This document shows positions 1-7,667 of a stretch of DNA of 17,930 nt, in pieces (the first letter of the stretch is position 1; every line of letters begins with the position of its first letter). The stretch comes from Caldisericia bacterium (lineage in GTDB: Bacteria > Caldisericota > Caldisericia > UBA6126 > JAGPKI01): positions 1 through 17,930 of the forward strand of contig JAGPKI010000019.1 of NCBI GenBank assembly GCA_018054005.1, in the 5' to 3' direction. The position numbers and the translations under genes were made by a program. The notes under the pieces are model-generated. The model saw only the letters and a program-made list of their open reading frames with translations, did no database searches and was not told the DNA's origin.

Positions 1-2
1 GA

Positions 3-290
3 ACAACATTTGTGCCTCTTAGATTTATATCTGAAGCGTTTGGTTCAAAGGTTGAATGGCAAAATGTAGGCAAAGGAAGAATTATAATAACTTTAAAAGA
101 AAAAATTATAATTCTTAATATTGGAAGTAAAGAAGCAACCATTAATGGAACCTCTTACACTCTTCTTGCTCCCCCAGAGATTAAAAACGGAAGAACATTT
201 GTTCCGGTAAGATTTATTTCGGAAGGTTTAGGTGCGGAAGTACTATGGAATGCACAATATCAAGAAGTAACTATAATTTATAAACCTTAA
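3..290 (+). CDS. Stalk-domain protein (copper amine oxidase N-terminal-like), 3' end only
   Basis: Only the C-terminal part is present. The frame stays open to the left edge, and the residues before the GTG at 12 (TTF) complete the family motif TFVPLRFISEAFG, so the real start lies outside the window. Two copies of the motif are visible: TFVPLRFISEAFG at the edge and TFVPVRFISEGLG about 60 residues later. Each is followed by a V-x-W strand (KVEWQN, EVLWNA). This is the signature of the copper amine oxidase N-terminal-like domain (PF07833). In low-GC bacteria that domain usually sits on secreted or surface proteins as a non-enzymatic stalk. The protein ends just after the second copy, so the domain is C-terminal here. 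The gene converges on the minus-strand operon with a 16-base gap. The full protein's role cannot be told from this fragment. Confidence 0.85.
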   Translation, partial: TTFVPLRFISEAFGSKVEWQNVGKGRIIITLKEKIIILNIGSKEATINGTSYTLLAPPEIKNGRTFVPVRFISEGLGAEVLWNAQYQEVTIIYKP

Positions 291-306
291 TCCATAGATA
301 ATTGGT

Positions 307-1437
307 TTAAGAATTTAAATCTGATGAGATCTTATCAAACATAAAATTAAATTTCTCATTCCATGAATTTTCTTTTGCAATAAGAGATCTTTTCTCTTTA
401 AGAGAAATATCATTCTCTTTTAGAGCTTTATCAATACAATCAATAAACTCACTTTTATTTGAATAAATATACAATAAATTGGAGTATCTAAGAAGTTCTC
501 TTATAGGAATTGTTACAACAGGTTTACCAAAAGAAAAGTATTCATAAAGCTTTAATGGACTTACATTTAAAGTAAGCTCATTAATAATGAATGGTATAAG
601 GCAAACATCAAATGCATATATATAAGAAGGTGCTAAATCGTATGGTTTACTGCCCAACAAATAAACATTTTTAAGTTCTCTTAATTTATCCTTAATATTC
701 TCATTATAAGGTCCAACTAAAACAAAAGAGACATCTTTAAATTCTTTTGCTGCTAAAGATACTACTGAGGCATCAAACCAATTCTTTATTGCTCCAAAAT
801 ATCCAATAATCGGCTTTTTAATTTCTTTTAAATTATCTAAAGGATGAACATTTTCAACTTTAAAAAAATCTATATCCACTCCATTGCTTACAACAAATAT
901 ATTAGAATTGTATTCATATAGTTTATTCTTAAGCTCCTCAGTAGTTGTAAAAATAATATTGGAATTTTTTGCAACAATTCTTTCGCACTTATTTACAAAA
1001 CTTTTAGAACGTAATCCACCATATGATGAATGGTCATCAACACAATCATAAACTACAAATTTTGGTTTCAATTTTTTATATAAATATGGGAAATCAGTAA
1101 GATATAACCATAGTATATAATCATTGAAGTTTGTTTTTTTAAGCCATTTATTCAAATATCTTTCTATTAGAATCGAATTTAGTAAATTTATAATCCAAAA
1201 TCTTAATCCAAATGGTAAAATATAAGGAAGCTTTAAAACATACAAGCTATCATTTATCTTTATTTTTTTATTATTTTCATGTTTTTTCCCTGCAAAAAAA
1301 GAGAGATATGTTTCTGGTGGTTCTAAATATAAAACTTTATTATTTTCGCTTAAACGTAACGCTATTTTCTGCTTTCTTGTAGGAAGATCATAAAAATCCA
1401 TTGTTGAGAAAATAATGATTTTCTCACCATTTATCAT
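307..1437 (-). CDS. GT4-type glycosyltransferase (TuaH-like), last gene of operon
   Basis: A 376-residue GT-B fold glycosyltransferase, expected to move a sugar from a nucleotide donor to a lipid-linked glycan on the cytoplasmic side of the membrane. The N-terminal half carries YDCVDDHSSYGG (about 130-141), a pattern of the TuaH-like group. The linker has SNGVDIDFF, and the C-terminal donor domain has KPIIGYFGAIKNWFD and NVSPLKLYEYFSFGKPVV. The Glu in KLYEY occupies the usual donor-ribose-binding position of GT4 enzymes. No membrane segment is evident, so it is probably a peripheral protein. Its ATG overlaps the dehydrogenase stop as ATGA (1434-1437), a translational-coupling arrangement. Donor and acceptor are unknown; because the cluster makes UDP-ManNAc(A), transfer of that sugar is a reasonable guess only. 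Confidence 0.85.
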   Translation of the reverse strand: MINGEKIIIFSTMDFYDLPTRKQKIALRLSENNKVLYLEPPETYLSFFAGKKHENNKKIKINDSLYVLKLPYILPFGLRFWIINLLNSILIERYLNKWLKKTNFNDYILWLYLTDFPYLYKKLKPKFVVYDCVDDHSSYGGLRSKSFVNKCERIVAKNSNIIFTTTEELKNKLYEYNSNIFVVSNGVDIDFFKVENVHPLDNLKEIKKPIIGYFGAIKNWFDASVVSLAAKEFKDVSFVLVGPYNENIKDKLRELKNVYLLGSKPYDLAPSYIYAFDVCLIPFIINELTLNVSPLKLYEYFSFGKPVVTIPIRELLRYSNLLYIYSNKSEFIDCIDKALKENDISLKEKRSLIAKENSWNEKFNFMFDKISSDLNS

Positions 1438-2732
1438 AATTTTTTTATAATGAATCCTTTTTTTTCGGCTAAATTAGAATCGAAAATATTTCTTGTATCG
1501 ATTATTATGGGCTTTGAATTCATAAGTTTTTTTATTTTATTTAAATCGTTTATTTTAGGAAAATTTTGCCTACATAAAATCATTAAACAATCAGCTCCTT
1601 CGAGAAATTCTTCAAATGTTTCAGACATACCATAAACTGAATCTTCAACAAAAGGATCAAAATAATTACATGAATAATTTTTTGCTCTCATTAATTCCAA
1701 AACTTTTAATGCAGGAGAAGACCTTAAATCATTTGAATAGTCCTTCATAGCAAGACCAAACAAAGCATAGTTTGCATAACATGGATCTTTTCCTATTTTT
1801 GTTAATGTTTCTTCTGCGATTCTTATAACTTCGTTTGGCATATTATCGTTTATAAACCTTGCAGTTTTACATAATTTAAGCTCGTAAACAGGAGGCTCTA
1901 CTTTATCAAGATAAAAAAATGCATTAGGTATGCAATATCCACCCACACCAGGACCAGGCGATAATAATTTTACCCTCTTATGAGTATTGGCAACATCTAT
2001 AATTTTAAAAATATCTACATCAAGCTCATTGGCATACAAAGCAAGTTCATTTACAAGTGCAATGTTTACATCTCTTGATACATTTTCTAAAATTTTTGCA
2101 ATTTCTACAATTTCTATAGATGATACTGGCAAAACTGACGGACAAATTGTACTAATGATTTCAGTTGCTCTATTTAAAGATTCTTCATTTATACCTGCAA
2201 TTGGTGTTATTGAGGACGTTAATTCTTCATAAGCTTTTCCTTCTGCCATTCGTTCAGAAGAATAAGCAAGATAAAAGTCTTTACCTGCTAACAATCGAGA
2301 TTCTTCCTCAATAATAGGTTTAAATCTAAATTTCGTTGTCTGCGGAGGAACAGTAGACCTGAGAACTATTGTTGAACCCTTTCTCATGTATTTACCTATG
2401 GTAGCAGCAACATCATCAAGAAATGTAAAATCAAGACTAAGGTCGCTTTGTACAGGAACCCCAACTGTTACTACAATGTTAGAACATTTTTTTAATGCAG
2501 AGGAGGCATCAAGAGTTGGAACAAATAGGTCTTTTTTTAAAGCATCTTTTAAAACCTTATCGGCACTTTCGCCATCGAATAGTTCACAAGAATTTGTAAC
2601 ACCATTTTTTAAAGAATTTATCAAATTTTTTGAAATATCGACACCTATTACTCTAACCCCTCTTTTTGTATATGTAAGAGAAAGAGGTAACCCTACAAAA
2701 CCTAATCCAAATACAGCTACATTCTCAATCAT
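1434..2732 (-). CDS. Nucleotide-sugar dehydrogenase, probably UDP-N-acetyl-D-mannosaminuronate-forming (WecC-like)
   Basis: A 432-residue member of the UDP-glucose/GDP-mannose dehydrogenase family, which oxidises the sugar C6 alcohol to a carboxylate with two NAD+. The N-terminal Rossmann fold shows GLGFVGLPL with the acidic VDIS strand end. The central domain has SSERMAEGKAYEEL, then K213 and N217 followed by RDVNIALVNEL. The catalytic loop GPGVGGYCIP carries the nucleophile C267. The C-terminal substrate-binding domain has FGLAMKDYSNDLRSSPALKV. The NIALVNEL and GPGVGG-CIP style, and wecB in the same operon, favour UDP-ManNAc as substrate. UDP-glucose or UDP-GlcNAc/GalNAc dehydrogenase remains possible. 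A strong AGGAGG site at 2738-2743, 5 bases before the ATG, supports this start. It overlaps the ligase gene by 8 bases. Confidence 0.88.
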   Translation of the reverse strand: MIENVAVFGLGFVGLPLSLTYTKRGVRVIGVDISKNLINSLKNGVTNSCELFDGESADKVLKDALKKDLFVPTLDASSALKKCSNIVVTVGVPVQSDLSLDFTFLDDVAATIGKYMRKGSTIVLRSTVPPQTTKFRFKPIIEEESRLLAGKDFYLAYSSERMAEGKAYEELTSSITPIAGINEESLNRATEIISTICPSVLPVSSIEIVEIAKILENVSRDVNIALVNELALYANELDVDIFKIIDVANTHKRVKLLSPGPGVGGYCIPNAFFYLDKVEPPVYELKLCKTARFINDNMPNEVIRIAEETLTKIGKDPCYANYALFGLAMKDYSNDLRSSPALKVLELMRAKNYSCNYFDPFVEDSVYGMSETFEEFLEGADCLMILCRQNFPKINDLNKIKKLMNSKPIIIDTRNIFDSNLAEKKGFIIKKL

Positions 2733-4098
2733 TTTCTCCTCCTGGAATAGCCAAGTTAACCGTTAATCCAATCAAAAACCATAAAGTTACGGAAAGCGGA
2801 ATAACCTCCCACAAATTTTCAGTAAAATTATGAATCATAAATCCAATAAAACCACAAAAAATCCCAATTATTAAAATTTTATCATTTTCTGTTGAGTTTT
2901 TAATAGAAACCGTAAACAATTTTACAATTTCCAAAATAAGCCATGTAAAAACCAAAAATCCTAAAAAACCATAGTTTGATAGTATTTCAAGATAATAGTT
3001 ATCCACATAAAGTCCGCTAAACTCTTGGTATCTATATGCAGTAGCACCCCCATAGCTACCAGGACCTCTGCCTAAAACAGGGTTTTCAGCAAAAATTGTC
3101 ATCGCTAAATTCCATCTATAAGTTCTACCACCTATTTCACTCTTCTCCTGATACTGTTCCGAAAAGAGATTTAAAAATCTTTGTCGTAAAGGAGCTACGC
3201 TAAATGTCATAACAACAATCAATAAAACTATAGGAATTACTATCTTTGTTTTTTTTATTAGAATGCCAAAAAGAATTAGAGAAGGGATAAAAGCAATCCA
3301 TGCAGCACGAGTTAAAGTACTCATCATACCGACAATAATCGTTAAAAACAAAATAATAAAGAGTGTTTTATGAGTAAGTTTTAATTTAGCTTTGAAAAAA
3401 TAAGATAGAACAATCGGAGCAAACAAAATACAATAACCAGCAAATGCATTTGGACTACCGAGAAAAGAAAAGGCTCTTGTACCTATTCCAACTTCTGTAT
3501 CTTTATCAAGCCAATTAGGTGGAACTGATACTCCTTGAGTAAATTGAAATATTCCAAAAAGTGCTGCAATGGAAACAGCAATGATCCCTGCAAATAGAAG
3601 AAATCTTGTCGATTTTTTACTTATGTTTGAGTTAATAACAATAAGGAAAAATATGAATGGCTGAATAACAGATCTAATCGCATCTATTCCCTGAGGCAAT
3701 GTAACATTTTTACTAAAATAAATTGAAAGAAGTCCAACCATTAAAAAAGCTAAAATAGGATATATTAGAGTTGTTAACTTAAAGTTAAACTTCTTTTCTT
3801 TGTATAGTCTATAAAAAACAACAATTAGAAGAAATATAAAGATTCCTTCATCCCATAAACCTAAAAATCCACTTGTGTAATTTTTTATGAAAAAATCAAT
3901 AATTATAAAAAATGGAAGAGAAAGTAGAGCTATCTCTATTCTAAAGAATGAAAAGATTAAAGCTAAAATTAAAAGAAAGACTAAAAAAACATTTGTTCCA
4001 CCTAAAAAAAAGGAGAGAAATCCTAAAACTATTCCTATCAAAATAAATTTTAACTCTCTCTCCTTAGAAAAAATTACTCGAATATTGTCTTGATCCAT
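2725..4098 (-). CDS. O-antigen ligase / polysaccharide polymerase family membrane protein (Wzy_C, PF04932)
   Basis: A 457-residue protein with roughly 10-12 hydrophobic segments. It matches the O-antigen ligase/Wzy family that joins lipid-linked glycans to each other or to an acceptor on the outer face of the membrane. Family marks include TLTRAAWIAF (261-270) before a transmembrane helix, and a large extracellular loop holding GGRTYRW (323-329) and NPVLGRGPGSYG (339-350). YVDNYYLEILSNYGFLGF follows and leads into the last membrane helices. Length is typical for the family. The start overlaps the upstream small membrane protein by 25 bases in another frame, and the end overlaps the dehydrogenase by 8. 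Sequence cannot decide polymerase from ligase; the cluster has no second candidate for polymerisation. Confidence 0.85.
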   Translation of the reverse strand: MDQDNIRVIFSKERELKFILIGIVLGFLSFFLGGTNVFLVFLLILALIFSFFRIEIALLSLPFFIIIDFFIKNYTSGFLGLWDEGIFIFLLIVVFYRLYKEKKFNFKLTTLIYPILAFLMVGLLSIYFSKNVTLPQGIDAIRSVIQPFIFFLIVINSNISKKSTRFLLFAGIIAVSIAALFGIFQFTQGVSVPPNWLDKDTEVGIGTRAFSFLGSPNAFAGYCILFAPIVLSYFFKAKLKLTHKTLFIILFLTIIVGMMSTLTRAAWIAFIPSLILFGILIKKTKIVIPIVLLIVVMTFSVAPLRQRFLNLFSEQYQEKSEIGGRTYRWNLAMTIFAENPVLGRGPGSYGGATAYRYQEFSGLYVDNYYLEILSNYGFLGFLVFTWLILEIVKLFTVSIKNSTENDKILIIGIFCGFIGFMIHNFTENLWEVIPLSVTLWFLIGLTVNLAIPGGEND

Positions 4099-4616
4099 TT
4101 TATGATAAAGCTTCCTTTAATAATTTCCTGAAAAGAAATTTCAATTTTTGTAAATAGAAAAAACATTATAACCAAAAAAATATAAATAAGCATTTCAAAC
4201 TTTGTAAATCCAGCACCAAAAATCAGCTCAAGGATAACATAAACGGTAATCCAGCATAAAATTAAATAGGAGGAAAACTTAATTGCATTTTGAGTTAAAT
4301 CTTTTCTTATAGAATTAAAACTGTTATTAGTAAAAGAATCATAAAATAAATTATTATTAAATTCAATAATAGTTCCAGTTAAACCAAAAAATATTTTTTT
4401 AAAACTTATTACTATGAAAGAATCGCTAAAAAACCTGTTTAATATACTCTCCTCATTTAAAAATTGCTTTACTGTCAAACTTGAATTAAATGCATTTGAG
4501 AATAATTTGCCTATTCTAAACAATAGATTCCATGTGAAACTTTGAGAAATTATCTCATATGTTTTGCTTAATAATAGAAAAGTAAATGAATTTCTATAAA
4601 TAGTGATAATATTCAT
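4074..4616 (-). CDS. Unrecognised small membrane protein, possibly a detached N-terminal part of the ligase
   Basis: A 180-residue protein that I do not recognise as a named family. The first two thirds are polar and aromatic, rich in Phe, Asn and Ser, with loosely repeated pieces of the form S-F/I-x-x-x-x-x-I/F-x-x-x-F (SFTWNLLFRIGKLF, ESILNRFFSD, SFIIKWIKTIF). Two strong hydrophobic stretches lie near 117-134 (YLILCWITVYVILELIF) and 142-157 (EMLIYIFLVIMFFLF). As far as I recall, similar repeated pieces occur N-terminal to the polytopic core in some Firmicutes O-antigen ligase proteins. With the 25-base overlap, this suggests a split partner of the next gene. That is inference from memory and context. 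The gene follows the LCP gene by 5 bases, and no clear ribosome binding site is seen before the ATG. Confidence 0.6.
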   Translation of the reverse strand: MNIITIYRNSFTFLLLSKTYEIISQSFTWNLLFRIGKLFSNAFNSSLTVKQFLNEESILNRFFSDSFIVISFKKIFFGLTGTIIEFNNNLFYDSFTNNSFNSIRKDLTQNAIKFSSYLILCWITVYVILELIFGAGFTKFEMLIYIFLVIMFFLFTKIEISFQEIIKGSFIIKWIKTIFE

Positions 4617-4621
4617 TTAAA

Positions 4622-5599
4622 TTACGGAGTACTATTAGTTGGAGAAGTATTTAATTTTACTGTTTTTAGTTCATTTTCTATAAGTTCTTTTAATTCTTCT
4701 TCATTTGGGACAACATAAGACAAACCATCCACAAATTGAGCATTTCCTGGAAAGTTAAGGAATATTATGTCATTATCAACGGAGATATCTTTTAAGGTTA
4801 TAGCTGCTTTTAATAGTTCTGAAGAGCTAATATTTGTTTCAACATAACGACTTATGATATTTATTAAATTACTTATTTTTAATATATTTCTATTTTCAGA
4901 TAGCTTTAAAGCGACTGCTTTCAAAAAGTTCAACTGTCTCGTAACTCTTCCATAAATTTTACCAGTAGAATCCCTTGCAAAGTCACCTTGTGCATCATTT
5001 CTAAATCTTACATATTGAAGAGCTTTATCTCCATCAAGTATTTGCTCTCCTTCTTTAAGGTTAATGAGGGTTCCATCTGTTGGATCATAATAGTACATGT
5101 CTTTTTCTACATAGTACTTAACTCCACCAATCGAATCTATAATTTTCTTAAAACCTTCAAAATCAACTTTTACATAAAGCTTTATTGGGATATTTAGTAA
5201 ATTTTCTAATGTTTTCAATGTTAAAGATATTCCTCCATCCTCCCAATAAGCAGGATTAATAGTCGAATTAATTTTATCATATGTATCATGGCCTGGAATA
5301 AGTACACGAGTATCTCTCGGAATGGAAATCAATTTAATTTTTTTATTCTTAAAATCAATATTTACAAGAATCATTGTATCACTTCTTGAGCCAACATTGA
5401 TGTTTTTTCTATTATCACAACCTATTAGAAGAATATTTACTCTATCGGACCAATTAATCTTGAAACTACTTCTCACCTTTTTTGCCTCTTCTGTTTCTGG
5501 GGAGATACGAGCAAATAAATTCCATAAATAAGCAGCAAATATAGCTGAAACACTGAGAATCGTTATGAGTATAATTAAAAATAATTTATTTATTTTCAT
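4622..5599 (-). CDS. LytR-CpsA-Psr (LCP) family glycopolymer phosphotransferase
   Basis: A 325-residue protein with one N-terminal signal-anchor helix (about 5-25) and an extracytoplasmic LCP domain. LCP enzymes move a secondary cell-wall polymer from polyprenyl pyrophosphate to peptidoglycan. Conserved parts seen: VNILLIGCDNR, GSRSDTM (R72, D74), SIPRDTRV (R95, D96, R98), YDKINSTINPAYWEDGG, the IDSIGGV strand and ALQYVRFRND (R198, R200). These cover the usual pyrophosphate- and metal-binding Arg and Asp positions. The stretch after YVRFRND is GDFARDSTGKIYGRVTRQ. It is about eight residues longer than the compact GDFGRxxRQ form common in Bacillus homologues. The start overlaps murJ by 14 bases. 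Context suggests it attaches the polymer made by the neighbouring genes. Confidence 0.9.
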   Translation of the reverse strand: MKINKLFLIILITILSVSAIFAAYLWNLFARISPETEEAKKVRSSFKINWSDRVNILLIGCDNRKNINVGSRSDTMILVNIDFKNKKIKLISIPRDTRVLIPGHDTYDKINSTINPAYWEDGGISLTLKTLENLLNIPIKLYVKVDFEGFKKIIDSIGGVKYYVEKDMYYYDPTDGTLINLKEGEQILDGDKALQYVRFRNDAQGDFARDSTGKIYGRVTRQLNFLKAVALKLSENRNILKISNLINIISRYVETNISSSELLKAAITLKDISVDNDIIFLNFPGNAQFVDGLSYVVPNEEELKELIENELKTVKLNTSPTNSTP

Positions 5600-7133
5600 G
5601 CTCTATTATACCTTTTAAATCAGATTTTAAAGTCAAATAAATAAAAATAAAATAAGTTATAATGCCCACAAAAAGCAAAATAGCAACCTCTAAAAGTTGG
5701 TTAAACTTCGTTAAAAGATTCATATTCTTTTCAAAATATTTTAAAAGAAAATAAATTACTGTAAACATAACCGTTGAAGAAAATATTGTAGCTAAACCAG
5801 TTTTAATAAAGCAAGAAATCCTTACACAACTGTATTTTCTCCTTATTATAATTAAAAGAAGAATAGCATTTATATAAGCTGCTATAGCTGAACCTAACGC
5901 TAAACCTTTATATTGCATCTTTTTTACGAGTATAGCATCTGCTGCAAACAAAATACAAATAGTTATAAGCGCTACTATAACTGGCGTTTTTGTGTCTTTA
6001 TTAGAATAGAAAACTTTTATTAAAACAGCAGTAAAAGACCAAGGTATTAAAGCCAAAGAATAATATTTTAATGCAGTTGATGTAATTACTGTAGAACTTT
6101 CCAAAAATTCTCCTCCCTGAAACAACAATCTTACTGTTGGATAAGATATTGCAAAAAGACCAACTGTTGCAGGAACCATTATTAGCATAACAAACTTTAA
6201 AGCCCATTCAAGGTTACGTTCTAATGCTTTACTATTATTACAAACAACATTTTCAGAAAGAAATGGAAATACAACAGAAGAAATTGCAAGTGCAAAAAGA
6301 CCAACAGGAAACTGTGAAACTTTAAAGGAATAACTTAAAGCAGAAATCATGCCTTCAGGTAATCCAGAACCAAAAAATCTTTCTATAAAGGGAGCAAGGT
6401 AATTTATGCAAGAACCTAAAAGAACAGGAATAATTAGAACATAAACCTCTTTTATAGCAGGATGACTTAATCTAAATGTAAATTTATAACCCAATTTGTT
6501 TTTATAAATCCAGGGAAGTTGAATTAATAATTGTCCAATAGAACCTATAACAAGAGCTAGTGCTGCACTGTAAATGTTTAGCTTCTCTGATAGCAGAAGA
6601 ACTATAATTACAACAGAAAAATTAAATACAATACCTCCAAGTGTAGGAATACCAAACATCTTAAGAGAATTAAGGATGCCTGTTGCCATAGCAGCAATAC
6701 TAAGAAAATAAATTGACGGTATAGCAATTTTAAATATCTTTTGAGCCATTGCGAATCTATAAGGATCAAAGAATGGAGCTTGTATCTTAACAATATAAGG
6801 AGCAAAAAAATAAAATATTATTAAAACAGCACCTATAATCACTGTAAATTGATTTATTAAAACGGAAATAATTTCTTTAAGTTCGTTCCTTTTGTCATTA
6901 TAAATATATCTCGTAAAGAGAGGTATAAATACAGCACTAAAAACACCTGCAACAAGTAAATTTGAAATACTAATAGGTAAATAAGAACCTACTTCAAAAG
7001 CATCTTTTGCGGCAGATGTTCCAAATTTGTTAGCAATAACAATTTCTCTTGCAAGACCAAGTACTCTACTTAAGGCTATACCTATTGTTATAATACCAAC
7101 ATTTTTAAATAGTGTGTTTAGTTTGATATTCAT
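5586..7133 (-). CDS. murJ: MurJ/MviN-family lipid flippase
   Basis: A 515-residue polytopic protein of the MOP superfamily, MurJ/MVF group, with the expected length and about 14 hydrophobic segments. The N-terminal family block SRVLGLAREIVIANKFG gives R23 and R29, matching essential arginines of the E. coli protein, followed by D44 in AAKDAFEVGSYLP. Further typical parts are FIPLFTRY, the Q-x-P-W-style loop IQLPWIYKNK, SYSFKVSQFPVGLFALAISS and LLFQGGEF. MurJ moves lipid II from the inner to the outer face of the cytoplasmic membrane. It is the only flippase in the cluster and lies beside LCP and O-antigen ligase genes, so it may instead, or also, move the undecaprenyl-linked polysaccharide. 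A second murJ elsewhere in the genome would favour that. It sits 18 bases after the DUF4330 gene. Confidence 0.92.
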   Translation of the reverse strand: MNIKLNTLFKNVGIITIGIALSRVLGLAREIVIANKFGTSAAKDAFEVGSYLPISISNLLVAGVFSAVFIPLFTRYIYNDKRNELKEIISVLINQFTVIIGAVLIIFYFFAPYIVKIQAPFFDPYRFAMAQKIFKIAIPSIYFLSIAAMATGILNSLKMFGIPTLGGIVFNFSVVIIVLLLSEKLNIYSAALALVIGSIGQLLIQLPWIYKNKLGYKFTFRLSHPAIKEVYVLIIPVLLGSCINYLAPFIERFFGSGLPEGMISALSYSFKVSQFPVGLFALAISSVVFPFLSENVVCNNSKALERNLEWALKFVMLIMVPATVGLFAISYPTVRLLFQGGEFLESSTVITSTALKYYSLALIPWSFTAVLIKVFYSNKDTKTPVIVALITICILFAADAILVKKMQYKGLALGSAIAAYINAILLLIIIRRKYSCVRISCFIKTGLATIFSSTVMFTVIYFLLKYFEKNMNLLTKFNQLLEVAILLFVGIITYFIFIYLTLKSDLKGIIEHENK

Positions 7134-7151
7134 TTATGAATATTAATATTT

Positions 7152-7667
7152 TTAAGGAGTTTCAGTTGTTTCTTTAGTTGGGTTATATTTTTCTATGGAA
7201 AGGATAGATATAGGATACTTACCGAAATAAGTTTCTATGAAACCAGATGCTCCAACTTTAAATGTTTGATTTCCATAATTTATTGTTTTAGCTCCTTCTG
7301 GCACTGAAACAAGGATGCTAAAATACACATCTTTGAGCTTAGGCTGAGTTCTTGGGACTATTATTCCTTCAGAAGTTACTACATAAACTTCCGTTTGTTT
7401 AATAACGGGGTCTGTAATTATTTCTCCAAATTTTGAACCAGTAGGAGTTACAATAAGATTGCCCTTCTTTATAGAGTTTGCAACTAACTCTTCAAGATTT
7501 GGTGCTTTTAGTTTGATGACATATTGATCAAATGATTTTTTCACAAAATATCTTTGAACAATTTTCGAAATTCCGAATACAAGTAAAATGCAGATTAAAA
7601 CAATAACTACAAAGTCAAATAAATTTATCTTTCCAAACAATTTTCCATTTTCATCAAGTACAATCAT
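7152..7667 (-). CDS. DUF4330 family single-pass membrane protein
   Basis: A 171-residue protein that I place in DUF4330 from its N-terminus: MIVLDENGKLFGKINLFD, followed by one hydrophobic helix at about 16-34 (LFDFVVIVLICILLVFGISK). The remaining 135 residues look beta-rich and probably lie outside the membrane. They include TPTGSKFGEII, a PVIKQTEVYVVTSEG segment and GNQTFKVGASGFIETYFGKY. No catalytic motif is visible. The function of the family is not known to me. The gene starts inside the murA stop (ATGA, 7664-7667) and precedes murJ by 18 bases. That suggests it belongs to envelope assembly, perhaps as an accessory protein for lipid-linked intermediates; this is guilt by association. Confidence 0.75.
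   Translation of the reverse strand: MIVLDENGKLFGKINLFDFVVIVLICILLVFGISKIVQRYFVKKSFDQYVIKLKAPNLEELVANSIKKGNLIVTPTGSKFGEIITDPVIKQTEVYVVTSEGIIVPRTQPKLKDVYFSILVSVPEGAKTINYGNQTFKVGASGFIETYFGKYPISILSIEKYNPTKETTETP

Noticed and set aside
281..309. Bidirectional terminator between the converging genes at the left end
   Set aside because: TAAACC and GGTTTA give only a 6-base stem with a 17-base loop and no T-run on either strand, so termination cannot be supported.
1450..2766. Plus-strand open frames opposite the dehydrogenase gene (also others opposite murA, fabF, fabG, fabH)
   Set aside because: They are antisense shadows of genes with complete catalytic motifs and show no family features of their own.
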